IMG/VR virus record: IMGVR_UViG_3300045135_002423
Coordinates: 1 to 20,330 of that record
DNA from: a virus
Strand: one strand, 5' to 3'
DNA: 20,330 nucleotides
Shown here: in pieces, positions 1 through 6,062 of the stretch
Position numbering within the stretch: the stretch's first letter is position 1
Layout: every line of letters starts with the position of its first letter
Program-made: the position numbers and the translations under genes
The notes under the pieces: generated by a model
The model's input: only the letters and a program-made list of their open reading frames with translations
Databases searched by the model: none
What the model was told of the DNA's origin: nothing

Positions 1-419
1 CTGCTTACATTTTGTAATATCGAATAATTGATTTTAAACTTTGTCGTTTCATCATATCTTTTATTATTAGCAGTTTCTAATAACTTATCAAACAGTCTTG
101 CTCTTATAGTAGGATGAACATAATGGAGGTTCAAACCATAAAAACCGTCTGATGTTGGTTGCATTACAATTGTCAATGGAAAGGCATCATAATATGGCAA
201 TGTCTTACGATGTTTTGGATCGTAAAAATACATGTACATCCGTCCGACGCCAACTCGTTGCCGTTTTTGCAATGCAGGGTCTTTTAAAAGGTTATTCCGA
301 TTGATTGTTTTCATATCTTTTAAACGATCTCGGAACCATTCCAAAGACTCTCTTGTACGAGGCGTTAAACCTGCTCGGAATGCCTCGATTTCTAACTTTT
401 GAAAAATTGAATCGCTCAT
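1..419 (-). CDS. Putative DNA end protector (T4 gp2-like), 3' end outside window
   Basis: This minus-strand frame opens with ATG at 419 and stays open for 139 codons to the window edge, so the C-terminus is missing. The protein starts MSDSIFQKLEIEAF. A conserved-looking block lies at residues 61-115, with MYMYFYDPK, LPYYDAFPL and GFYGLNLHYVHP. In T4 the genes transcribed away from the gene 4/gene 53 divergence are 4, then 2, then 3. This gene follows gp4 on the same strand, which is the gp2 position. gp2 binds the DNA ends in the filled head and protects them from host RecBCD. The identification rests on gene order and a remembered family resemblance, not on a catalytic motif. No Shine-Dalgarno sequence precedes the ATG, but a perfect late-promoter element ends 5 nt upstream. 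It could instead be another conserved head or neck protein. Confidence 0.55.
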   Translation of the reverse strand, partial: MSDSIFQKLEIEAFRAGLTPRTRESLEWFRDRLKDMKTINRNNLLKDPALQKRQRVGVGRMYMYFYDPKHRKTLPYYDAFPLTIVMQPTSDGFYGLNLHYVHPTIRARLFDKLLETANNKRYDETTKFKINYSILQNVS

Positions 420-424
420 AAAGA

Positions 425-432
425 TATTTATA
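425..432 (-). promoter_or_regulatory. T4-type late promoter TATAAATA before gp2-like gene
   Basis: The minus strand reads TATAAATA here, a perfect match to the T4 late -10 element, which the phage sigma factor gp55 recognises. Only five bases (TCTTT) separate it from the ATG at 419. T4 late transcripts start about six bases after the element, so the transcript would begin at or next to the start codon and be essentially leaderless. Confidence 0.6.
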
Positions 433-458
433 TGTTTTTCTCTTAAAAAATTGTTTAC

Positions 459-487
459 ATATTATTATTTATGTGATATAATAATAT
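459..487. repeat. AT-only perfect inverted repeat between gp4 and gp2-like genes
   Basis: ATATTATTAT at 459-468 is exactly complementary to ATAATAATAT at 478-487, with a 9-nt spacer. On the minus strand, six T's follow about eight bases later (450-445). That makes a weak terminator or mRNA 3' structure after gp4 possible, although a stem without G-C pairs would be unstable. The minus-strand octamer CATAAATA at 473-466, one base off the late element, overlaps it. The rest of the 420-512 gap shows nothing recognisable. Confidence 0.4.
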
Positions 488-512
488 AGTTCCCGAGGAG
501 GGTAGAGGTATA

Positions 513-959
513 CTAAATAATTTTTATACCAATAGATTTCATAGTCTTTTCAGTCCAAATGGCGAATATTAAACCGTTGTCTTTTGCAAATTCTTCAGCG
601 GCTTTCCATTTCGAAACATTTTTAGCATACGTAAGTTGTTCGTTTAAATATTTTTTACTACGCCTTGGTGGAGCTTTAGGCGGTAATGTTTGTTTTTCTG
701 GTTTAATCTCTATTAGAAATTTTTTATTGTCTACGGTTTCATAATAAATGTCTATATAGTATCTATGCATACGATTATCAGTAGCACATCGATATGGGAT
801 TACCACTTCTTCTGATACCCATCCTTTAACATCGCTATTTTTATCTAACCAAATAAATGCAGATCTTTCCCATCCACTTCGGTAAACAACATCGTTTACA
901 TCCCCTAAATACTTTTGAGGGTTTTTTAATTTATATTTTCCTTTGTGGTATATACCCAT
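513..959 (-). CDS. 4: Head completion protein gp4, PD-(D/E)XK nuclease-like
   Basis: This 148-residue protein matches T4 gp4 (about 150 aa) in length and position. gp4 (gene 4, also called 50) acts in the last step of head maturation before the tail joins. It resembles the TnsA-type PD-(D/E)XK nuclease fold. Visible signature, counted from ATG 959: KNPQKYLGD near the N-terminus, YRSGWER with E31, RYYID with D70, and IEIK with E84 and K86. These fit the acidic and lysine residues of that active site. A TTG two codons upstream (965) is an alternative start. I prefer ATG 959 because the family usually begins close to the GKY/NPxKY motif. A GGAG touches this ATG, closer than a normal ribosome site. 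Transcription probably comes from the minus-strand late promoter at 993-1000. Confidence 0.85.
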   Translation of the reverse strand: MGIYHKGKYKLKNPQKYLGDVNDVVYRSGWERSAFIWLDKNSDVKGWVSEEVVIPYRCATDNRMHRYYIDIYYETVDNKKFLIEIKPEKQTLPPKAPPRRSKKYLNEQLTYAKNVSKWKAAEEFAKDNGLIFAIWTEKTMKSIGIKII

Positions 960-974
960 CTCCAAACTAAACCA

Positions 975-982
975 TATAAATA
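975..982 (+). promoter_or_regulatory. T4-type late promoter TATAAATA, rightward baseplate operon
   Basis: This is a perfect TATAAATA on the + strand. A start about six bases downstream (near 988) gives a leader of roughly 34 nt before the ATG at 1022, with AGGA at 1012-1015 as ribosome site. It is the first promoter of the rightward operon. It faces the leftward promoter at 993-1000. Confidence 0.75.
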
Positions 983-992
983 AACATATAGT

Positions 993-1000
993 TATTTATA
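993..1000 (-). promoter_or_regulatory. T4-type late promoter TATAAATA, leftward gp4 unit
   Basis: The + strand reads TATTTATA, so the minus strand carries a perfect TATAAATA. A start about six bases further left (near 987) gives gp4 a leader of roughly 28 nt to ATG 959. It is separated by only ten bases from the opposing element at 975-982. The two predicted start points are nearly adjacent and point away from each other. Confidence 0.72.
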
Positions 1001-1021
1001 ATAATACTTACAGGAATTACT

Positions 1022-1828
1022 ATGGCTGAAAGAAATGGTGCCACATATAGGTACCCATCAAACCTTAGTGACGCAAATAGAAATAACGTTTATATAGGAT
1101 TTAATTCTTATAACTCGGAAAGTATTCGCCAATTTTCGTGTCATCTTTATGCTCCACCTGGGATAAACATTGTTGATGGTGCTGGGTATGGAGAATTCAA
1201 TTTAGGTGTACTTGGTGGCTCGCCTGAAGGACAAAAGTTTGTGACTGATGTAATGCAAGGGGATAAAGACTTTGATAGTGAAGGTTTAAAGTCTGCATTG
1301 GGCCAAGCCGCTGGTAATAAGTATCTTGTTGCAACTGCATTTGCAAATAACGGTTTAGGCGGCGGTACAGTAGATAGAGTAAAAGACATTTATGGCTATT
1401 CAACAGGACAAGCAGTCAACCCAAACACGGTTCTTCAATTTTCAAATACAAACATTCGTAATTTTTCTTTTGAATTTAGAATGGTAGCTTCGTCTAAAAC
1501 AGAATCGGAAACGATTAAATCTATCATTGGTGGATTTAGGGAAGGGATATATCCAGAAAAAGACGAATCAACATCAATGATATATCGGTACCCAGATATA
1601 TGGTCTATTAATTTTATTTCTGCCAATGGCGGATCTACTGACTTACCAAATCTTGCTGACTGTTATTTAACCGATGTAAGCACAACATATAATTCTCAAG
1701 GAAATTCTTGGCACGAAGGTAAATCGCCTATGGACGTAACGATTCAATTATCGTTTAGAGAATTTAAAGCTTTAAATAAAAACGAAATTTCTCGTCTAGA
1801 AAATGGGCAAGTTGTAATAAAGGTTTAA
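1022..1828 (+). CDS. 48: Baseplate tail-tube cap protein, gp48-like
   Basis: This is a 268-residue structural protein. Its block at about residues 138-178 (LQFSNTNIRNFSFEFRMVAS, then KSIIGGFREGIYP) and its end (MDVTIQLSFREFKAL) resemble the tail-tube-like fold of the T4 tube-initiation proteins gp48 and gp54. These sit on the hub and seed polymerisation of the inner tube. T4 gp48 has 364 residues, so this form is shorter. The start has AGGA six bases upstream and lies behind a late promoter. The next gene, gp53, begins one base after the stop. In T4, gp48 lies with gp54 in the separate hub cluster; here it opens the wedge operon. gp54 is the main alternative, because one such gene is present and the two families are related. 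Confidence 0.68.
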   Translation: MAERNGATYRYPSNLSDANRNNVYIGFNSYNSESIRQFSCHLYAPPGINIVDGAGYGEFNLGVLGGSPEGQKFVTDVMQGDKDFDSEGLKSALGQAAGNKYLVATAFANNGLGGGTVDRVKDIYGYSTGQAVNPNTVLQFSNTNIRNFSFEFRMVASSKTESETIKSIIGGFREGIYPEKDESTSMIYRYPDIWSINFISANGGSTDLPNLADCYLTDVSTTYNSQGNSWHEGKSPMDVTIQLSFREFKALNKNEISRLENGQVVIKV

Positions 1829-1829
1829 T

Positions 1830-2609
1830 ATGAGCTATTTTAATAAATTTCCAAAAATAGATTATACGCTTTATGGTGATAACCGAACTGTTAAGATACC
1901 GGACTTTTCTCTGTATGCAAAAGCATTGGACCGAGGAATAGAAGGCGCCGCTGCATATCAATGGTACGACATTCAAGAGCAAAGGCCTGACCAAGTTTCG
2001 TATGCGCTCTACGGTTCAACTGAATATTATTGGACCTTTTTTGTAATTAATGATCACCTAAAATCTGGAAACAACGGATGGCCATTGTCAGAAGATGCTT
2101 TTGCTAAATATATAGAAGAAAATTATAATGGTTTTACTATTACTCCTTATCGTGGGTTAGATTCTAATCAAGTGCCACATCCACCAGATTATAATGCAAT
2201 TGCAGGCAGATTTCCGATTGGCACTATTTTAAGAAATAATTCAAATGTTGAAGCAAAGGTAATTAAAAGAGTAGCTGAGTTAAACCAATTAGTTTGTCAA
2301 TATACGACAGAAGGTAATTTCACAGAAGGTGAGCCTCTCTTGGCAATCGAACAAAGCGACAATTTCGACCAATATAATATATACGACAATTGGGATTTAA
2401 GAGAATGGAAAAACTCGGCTCATCACTACGAAGACGACGATGGTAATTACGTCACAAGCGGTTTAAATACTGAAAGAAGCAATACAATTGTTACTTATTT
2501 AGATTATGAAACTTCTTTAAACGATCAAAATCGTAGGATACGTGCGTTAAGAAAAGAATATGTTGAGCAATTTTCAACTGCATATAGAAGAATCTTAAAC
2601 AATGGCTAG
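1830..2609 (+). CDS. 53: Baseplate wedge protein gp53
   Basis: gp53 joins neighbouring wedges into the six-fold baseplate ring. The N-terminal half is a clear match to the family: FNKFPKIDYTLYGD, then QRPDQVSYALYGSTEYYWTF at 51-70, then NGWPLSEDAFAKYI at 82-95. At 259 residues it is longer than T4 gp53 (196). The extra part looks like a small inserted module at about 127-175 (FPIGTILRNN, EAKVIKRV, NFTEGEPLLAIEQ), a pattern that recurs in the 2336-aa protein downstream. The C-terminal helix has many basic residues (RRIRALRKEYVEQF). AAAGG lies six bases before the ATG. The end overlaps the start of the hub gene by 8 nt, suggesting translational coupling. Confidence 0.93.
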   Translation: MSYFNKFPKIDYTLYGDNRTVKIPDFSLYAKALDRGIEGAAAYQWYDIQEQRPDQVSYALYGSTEYYWTFFVINDHLKSGNNGWPLSEDAFAKYIEENYNGFTITPYRGLDSNQVPHPPDYNAIAGRFPIGTILRNNSNVEAKVIKRVAELNQLVCQYTTEGNFTEGEPLLAIEQSDNFDQYNIYDNWDLREWKNSAHHYEDDDGNYVTSGLNTERSNTIVTYLDYETSLNDQNRRIRALRKEYVEQFSTAYRRILNNG

Positions 2610-3879
2610 AAAACGCGAATACGCATCAAAAGCTAAGATTAATAAATGTACTCTCACTAACATAGATGGTGAGACAATTGATATTGTCCCTCTTATAGGA
2701 TCTATTCGTATTACTGAATCTATTAATCAGCTTTATGCAATATACGATATATTTGTTGCCGATGCCGTTGTTCTTTTAGAAAAGTACGGAATTATCGGCA
2801 ACGAAAAGATTGATTTAGAAATTACAGATTACTATAATACAGTAACAAAAAAATTGGCCGTTATTGGGATACGTGAATATACAAAACCTAATAACGAATC
2901 ACAGTCGTACCGCATTCAAGCAATGTGCGAAACTGCATTATTAAGTAGTGCTAAAAGAATATCACGTGCGGTGAACGGAACACCTACTCAAATCATACAA
3001 GATCTTTATAGCGAAATTGAATTTAATTTACCTTTAATTCCATTTGATTCGACTTCGCAAGGAAACTTTAAAGGAGTCATACCTAACTTAACATATACCG
3101 ATACATTTGCATATTTGTTATCAAAATCGTATAATGATTCAGGTACAACGTTTCACATGTTTGAAACATTTTGGTTTGGGTTATGGTTGTCTTCATATGA
3201 TAGGATGGTTCAATCCGGATCTACTTTAGAGTATAGGTTATCATCAGATTTGAATTTGCAAAACACCGATGCTGATTATGATGCAATTGTTAGTAAGATA
3301 ACAAAAATAGATTCTAACATCGGCCTTTCTACTTTCGATTCATTTAGAAACGGCGCATTTAAAGCCAGAAATTACGATGTTGATGTGTCAACGAAAACTT
3401 ATACTCTTAGCGATTTTTACATTAATGATTCTTCTACACCAAAATTATCAAAAGACCGAGTCATAAGTGATAACTATGAGATTGCTGGTACGTCTCTAGG
3501 CGATATTGAAAATCCAAAAATTTATATGAGTCATCGTAATACTAAGGCATACGATGGAGCAGAAAATTTTAATAACGGAAATGATTTAGCAGTTCCAATT
3601 AAGCGTGGCACGTTTAATAATATGTTTGCAATTGGTCATAATATCACAGTCCCAGGTTATTCTGCTATATATTGCAGTGCTTGTGTTGATCTTTGGTTGC
3701 CTAAGCCAACTGATCCATCGGCAAAAGGCGAAAACCGCGATGAATTAATGTCAGGAAAATACGTTGTGACTCAAGTTCAACATACAATATATGCAAACAG
3801 CGAATATTCCATGGACATTGTTGTTCGTAAGGATAGTGTTGATCGTAATTCTATGATTAATAAGTATAGGAATTTATAA
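2602..3879 (+). CDS. 27: Baseplate central hub protein, gp27-like
   Basis: At 425 residues it is close to T4 gp27 (391). gp27 trimers form the cylinder that adapts the three-fold gp5 spike to the six-fold baseplate and tube. The N-terminus (KCTLTNIDGETIDIVPLIGS, ITESINQLYAIYDIFVADA) is typical of the first tube-like barrel of hub proteins. The C-terminal part (FNNMFAIGHNITVPGYSAIY, then GKYVVTQVQHTIYANSEYSM) resembles the second barrel found in gp27, gpD and VgrG hubs. The ATG lies inside the last codons of gp53. The gp5 spike gene starts one base after the stop, so spike and holder would be made together. Confidence 0.85.
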   Translation: MARKREYASKAKINKCTLTNIDGETIDIVPLIGSIRITESINQLYAIYDIFVADAVVLLEKYGIIGNEKIDLEITDYYNTVTKKLAVIGIREYTKPNNESQSYRIQAMCETALLSSAKRISRAVNGTPTQIIQDLYSEIEFNLPLIPFDSTSQGNFKGVIPNLTYTDTFAYLLSKSYNDSGTTFHMFETFWFGLWLSSYDRMVQSGSTLEYRLSSDLNLQNTDADYDAIVSKITKIDSNIGLSTFDSFRNGAFKARNYDVDVSTKTYTLSDFYINDSSTPKLSKDRVISDNYEIAGTSLGDIENPKIYMSHRNTKAYDGAENFNNGNDLAVPIKRGTFNNMFAIGHNITVPGYSAIYCSACVDLWLPKPTDPSAKGENRDELMSGKYVVTQVQHTIYANSEYSMDIVVRKDSVDRNSMINKYRNL

Positions 3880-3880
3880 T

Positions 3881-4837
3881 ATGAATTCTTCATTTGAATG
3901 GTTTATGGGTGTTATTGAGGATCGAATTGATCCTGAAAAATTAAATCGAGTTAAAGTTCGTTGCTTTGGTATACATGATGAAAGCATTTCTTTAATTCCA
4001 ACAGAGGATTTACCATGGGCTACTGTTATGTTACCTACTACATCCTCAGGTATGAACGGTCTCCAATCAACACCGCACGGTTTAGTTGAAGGGTCTTGGG
4101 TTGTCGGTTTCTTTAGAGATGGTAATGGCTATCAAGATCCAGTTGTGATGGGTTCTATTGCATCAATGCCGATGACTGCACCTGTTGCCGAGTTAGGATT
4201 TAATGATCCTAATTTAAAATACCCTAAAGAAACTCATTTAGAAGAATCCGATGTAAATCGTTTAGCAAGGGCTGAAGATACCGAGGAAGATATTCCTACT
4301 CTGAAAAAAGATTCAGTCACAAAGGAAATCCCGACAGCAACCGATCAACAATGGGATGAGCCTGAAACACCTTATGCGCCAGAATATCCTTTCAATAAAG
4401 TATATGAATCAGAGTCCGGACATATTTTTGAAATAGATGATACTGAAGGTGTTGAGCGACTTCACGAATACCATAGAACCGGAACATTCAGAGAAGTACA
4501 TCCTGACGGTTCAGTTGTAACGAGAGTCGTTAAAGATACGTATGAAATCGTATACGGAAATAGTTTTGTAAATGTAAAAGGAAATGTATCATTAACAATC
4601 GATTCAAATTGCGAAACGTATATTAAAGGGAATTGGGACATTAAAGTTGATGGCAATGTGACGCAAACAATCGGCGGTACGTTGACTGAAGAAGTCGCCG
4701 GTGATGTTACTGAAACATATAACTCAAACCAAACAACAAAAGTATCAAGCAATGTCAACGAAGACTTTGGTGGAACACAGACCACGAAAGCGGGTGGCAA
4801 TATTGATATTGATGCATCTAAGGTATTCATTAACTAA
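3881..4837 (+). CDS. 5: Baseplate spike gp5 without lysozyme domain
   Basis: This is the central membrane-puncturing spike protein. Residues 8-95 form the OB-fold domain (FMGVIEDRIDP, RVKVRCFGIHD, LPWATVMLP, GSWVVGFFRDG, DPVVMGSI). A linker of about 75 residues follows, rich in E, D, T and P. From about 175 comes the start of the gp5C needle (YESESGHIFEIDDTEG, TGTFREVHPDGS). Residues 230-310 carry repeated VxGN-type strands of the triple beta-helix. T4 gp5 has 575 residues with a lysozyme between OB-fold and needle. Here, at 318 residues, that enzyme is absent and only a linker remains, as I recall for marine T4-like phages. AGGA lies nine bases before the ATG. The stop overlaps the next ATG by one base. 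Confidence 0.92.
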   Translation: MNSSFEWFMGVIEDRIDPEKLNRVKVRCFGIHDESISLIPTEDLPWATVMLPTTSSGMNGLQSTPHGLVEGSWVVGFFRDGNGYQDPVVMGSIASMPMTAPVAELGFNDPNLKYPKETHLEESDVNRLARAEDTEEDIPTLKKDSVTKEIPTATDQQWDEPETPYAPEYPFNKVYESESGHIFEIDDTEGVERLHEYHRTGTFREVHPDGSVVTRVVKDTYEIVYGNSFVNVKGNVSLTIDSNCETYIKGNWDIKVDGNVTQTIGGTLTEEVAGDVTETYNSNQTTKVSSNVNEDFGGTQTTKAGGNIDIDASKVFIN

Positions 4838-5346
4838 TGGCTGTTTTTAATACATACACACCTGGGTCAGGACAATTTGATAATACAATTACCGTCACTG
4901 ATGGGGGTGGATCATTTACAAACGAGACCGATGCAAATGGCGCAGAGACAAAGGCATTGAAATCTGACATCGTTGAGTTTGGTGCAAGCGGGGATGATAG
5001 TAAAGGCGCATTAACAACAACCGCAAGTGGTACACCCCCTGGAGTTTCAGGGGTTGACGAAGGATCTGGCAAATTGCATTTGGCCGGTACACCATCAAAT
5101 TCAATCATACCTACATATGATATATCACTATATGCAAAAGATAATCCTCCTACAATTTCAACAGGAGGAACACCTGCAACATATCGAGTAGGCGATCAGG
5201 TAAACATATATAAAAAATTTGATGTAACAGTCACAAGTAAGCATAAAGCCTCGGCTTCAGTTACAGTACCAATTTATATTGTTAAAGATTGGAATGAAGA
5301 AAAGGATAATTTCCTTGCTTATGTAGATCAAGAATATCCGGAGTAG
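4837..5346 (+). CDS. Unknown protein with Ig/cadherin-like domain between spike and PAAR
   Basis: I do not recognise a named family for the whole 169-residue protein. Residues 64-103 (SGTPPGVSGVDEGSGKLHLA, GTPS, YDISLYAKDN) follow the pattern of putative Ig/cadherin-like 'He_PIG' domains: PPG, substitution of the x-x-GxLxGTP turn, then alternating hydrophobic strand ending in AxDN. The N-terminal 60 residues are Gly/Thr/Asp-rich. The C-terminal 40 residues (WNEEKDNFLAYVDQEYPE) are charged and probably helical. No signal peptide or membrane segment is visible. Its ATG shares a base with the gp5 stop (TAATG), so its translation is likely coupled to the spike. PAAR follows two bases after its stop. 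An accessory spike/tip protein, a chaperone for spike assembly or a virion decoration are all possible; the role is inference from position. Confidence 0.75.
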   Translation: MAVFNTYTPGSGQFDNTITVTDGGGSFTNETDANGAETKALKSDIVEFGASGDDSKGALTTTASGTPPGVSGVDEGSGKLHLAGTPSNSIIPTYDISLYAKDNPPTISTGGTPATYRVGDQVNIYKKFDVTVTSKHKASASVTVPIYIVKDWNEEKDNFLAYVDQEYPE

Positions 5347-5348
5347 TT

Positions 5349-5639
5349 ATGGGAAGACCAGCAGGAAGAGATACTGATATCTGTACAGGGCATGGACCAT
5401 TTCCGCCGCGGACACCAACGTCATCCAGCGGTAATGTTATCATTAATGGTCTTGGCGCATTACGAAAAAATGATTCTTATGATGTGCATTGCGTTGGTTC
5501 AAGCTGTCATGCAAGTGTGTGTCAATCTGGTTCAGGAACGGTATTCATAAATGGTAGGGATGCTATGAGAATGGGAGATCCTATTGCGTGCGGATCTTTC
5601 ATTGCGCAAGGATCTTCTAACGTATTTATTGGAAAATAG
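5349..5639 (+). CDS. 5.4: PAAR-domain spike tip protein (T4 gp5.4-like)
   Basis: This 96-residue PAAR protein forms the sharp cone that caps the gp5 needle and binds one metal ion. It has the N-terminal MGRPAGRDTDICTGHG, two GNVIINGLGALRKNDSYDVH / GTVFINGRDAMRMGDPIACG half-repeats, and the ending GSSNVFIGK usual for the family. Candidate metal ligands are H15, H47, C48, C53, H54, C58 and C81; the family typically uses three His and one Cys. The cysteine count is on the rich side. GGAG at 5340-5343 lies five bases before the ATG, overlapping the end of the upstream gene. Length (T4 gp5.4 is 97 aa) and position after gp5 support the call. Confidence 0.93.
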   Translation: MGRPAGRDTDICTGHGPFPPRTPTSSSGNVIINGLGALRKNDSYDVHCVGSSCHASVCQSGSGTVFINGRDAMRMGDPIACGSFIAQGSSNVFIGK

Positions 5640-5640
5640 G

Positions 5641-5648
5641 TATAAATA
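5641..5648 (+). promoter_or_regulatory. Internal T4-type late promoter TATAAATA before gp25
   Basis: This perfect TATAAATA starts two bases after the PAAR stop codon and ends five bases (AACAA) before the gp25 ATG at 5654. A transcript starting about six bases after the element would begin at the ATG itself. No Shine-Dalgarno sequence lies at normal distance. This could give a leaderless extra message for the wedge half of the operon. Confidence 0.65.
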
Positions 5649-5653
5649 AACAA

Positions 5654-6061
5654 ATGGCAGATTCAATAATTTCATCACAATCATTCGGATACTCAGACTT
5701 GGATTTGAGATTCAAGGCTCACCCCGAATATGGCGACATTTTACCGTTAAAAGATGATGAGGCGGTAAAAGGATCAATACGTAACATATTAAATACCCGC
5801 CCTGGTGAAAAGCCATTTAATCCAGAGTTTGGGTGTGCATTGGATGATTATTTATTTGAACCCAATGATGCAATTACTAGATATCAGATAGGCAAAGAAG
5901 TTGAAAGATCAATTAGCCGATTTGAGCCTAGAATAAAATTACAGGAAATTCAAGTCAGCGATGCACCTGATGATAATTCTTTTGCTGTATATGTTTCTGG
6001 AGTATTAATAAATAGTCAAAGAGAAATAGATATAAACATTCTTATAAAGAGATTTAATTAA
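5654..6061 (+). CDS. 25: Baseplate wedge protein gp25
   Basis: At 135 residues it matches T4 gp25 (132). gp25 is one of the most conserved contractile-system proteins, related to TssE of type VI secretion. With gp6 and gp53 it forms the wedge core and starts sheath assembly. The signature stretch at about 41-75 is present: VKGSIRNILNTRPGEKPFNP, then EFGCALDDYLFEPND. The rest (ISRFEPRIKLQEIQV, DINILIKRF) follows the usual fold. There is no clear ribosome site. A late promoter ends five bases before the start, so expression may come from that promoter, by coupling to PAAR translation, or both. gp6 begins one base after the stop. Confidence 0.96.
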   Translation: MADSIISSQSFGYSDLDLRFKAHPEYGDILPLKDDEAVKGSIRNILNTRPGEKPFNPEFGCALDDYLFEPNDAITRYQIGKEVERSISRFEPRIKLQEIQVSDAPDDNSFAVYVSGVLINSQREIDINILIKRFN

Positions 6062-6062
6062 A

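Noticed and set aside
559-744. 61-aa + strand frame opposite gp4
   Set aside because: gp4 on the minus strand has clear family motifs; this frame is its antisense shadow.
2602-2609. gp53/gp27 overlap as a possible programmed frameshift
   Set aside because: The downstream gene has its own ATG and both products match separate full-length families; an ordinary coupled overlap explains it.
4462-4830. 122-aa minus-strand frame opposite the gp5 needle repeats
   Set aside because: It is a shadow frame of the beta-helix repeats, with no promoter or ribosome site and no recognisable protein.
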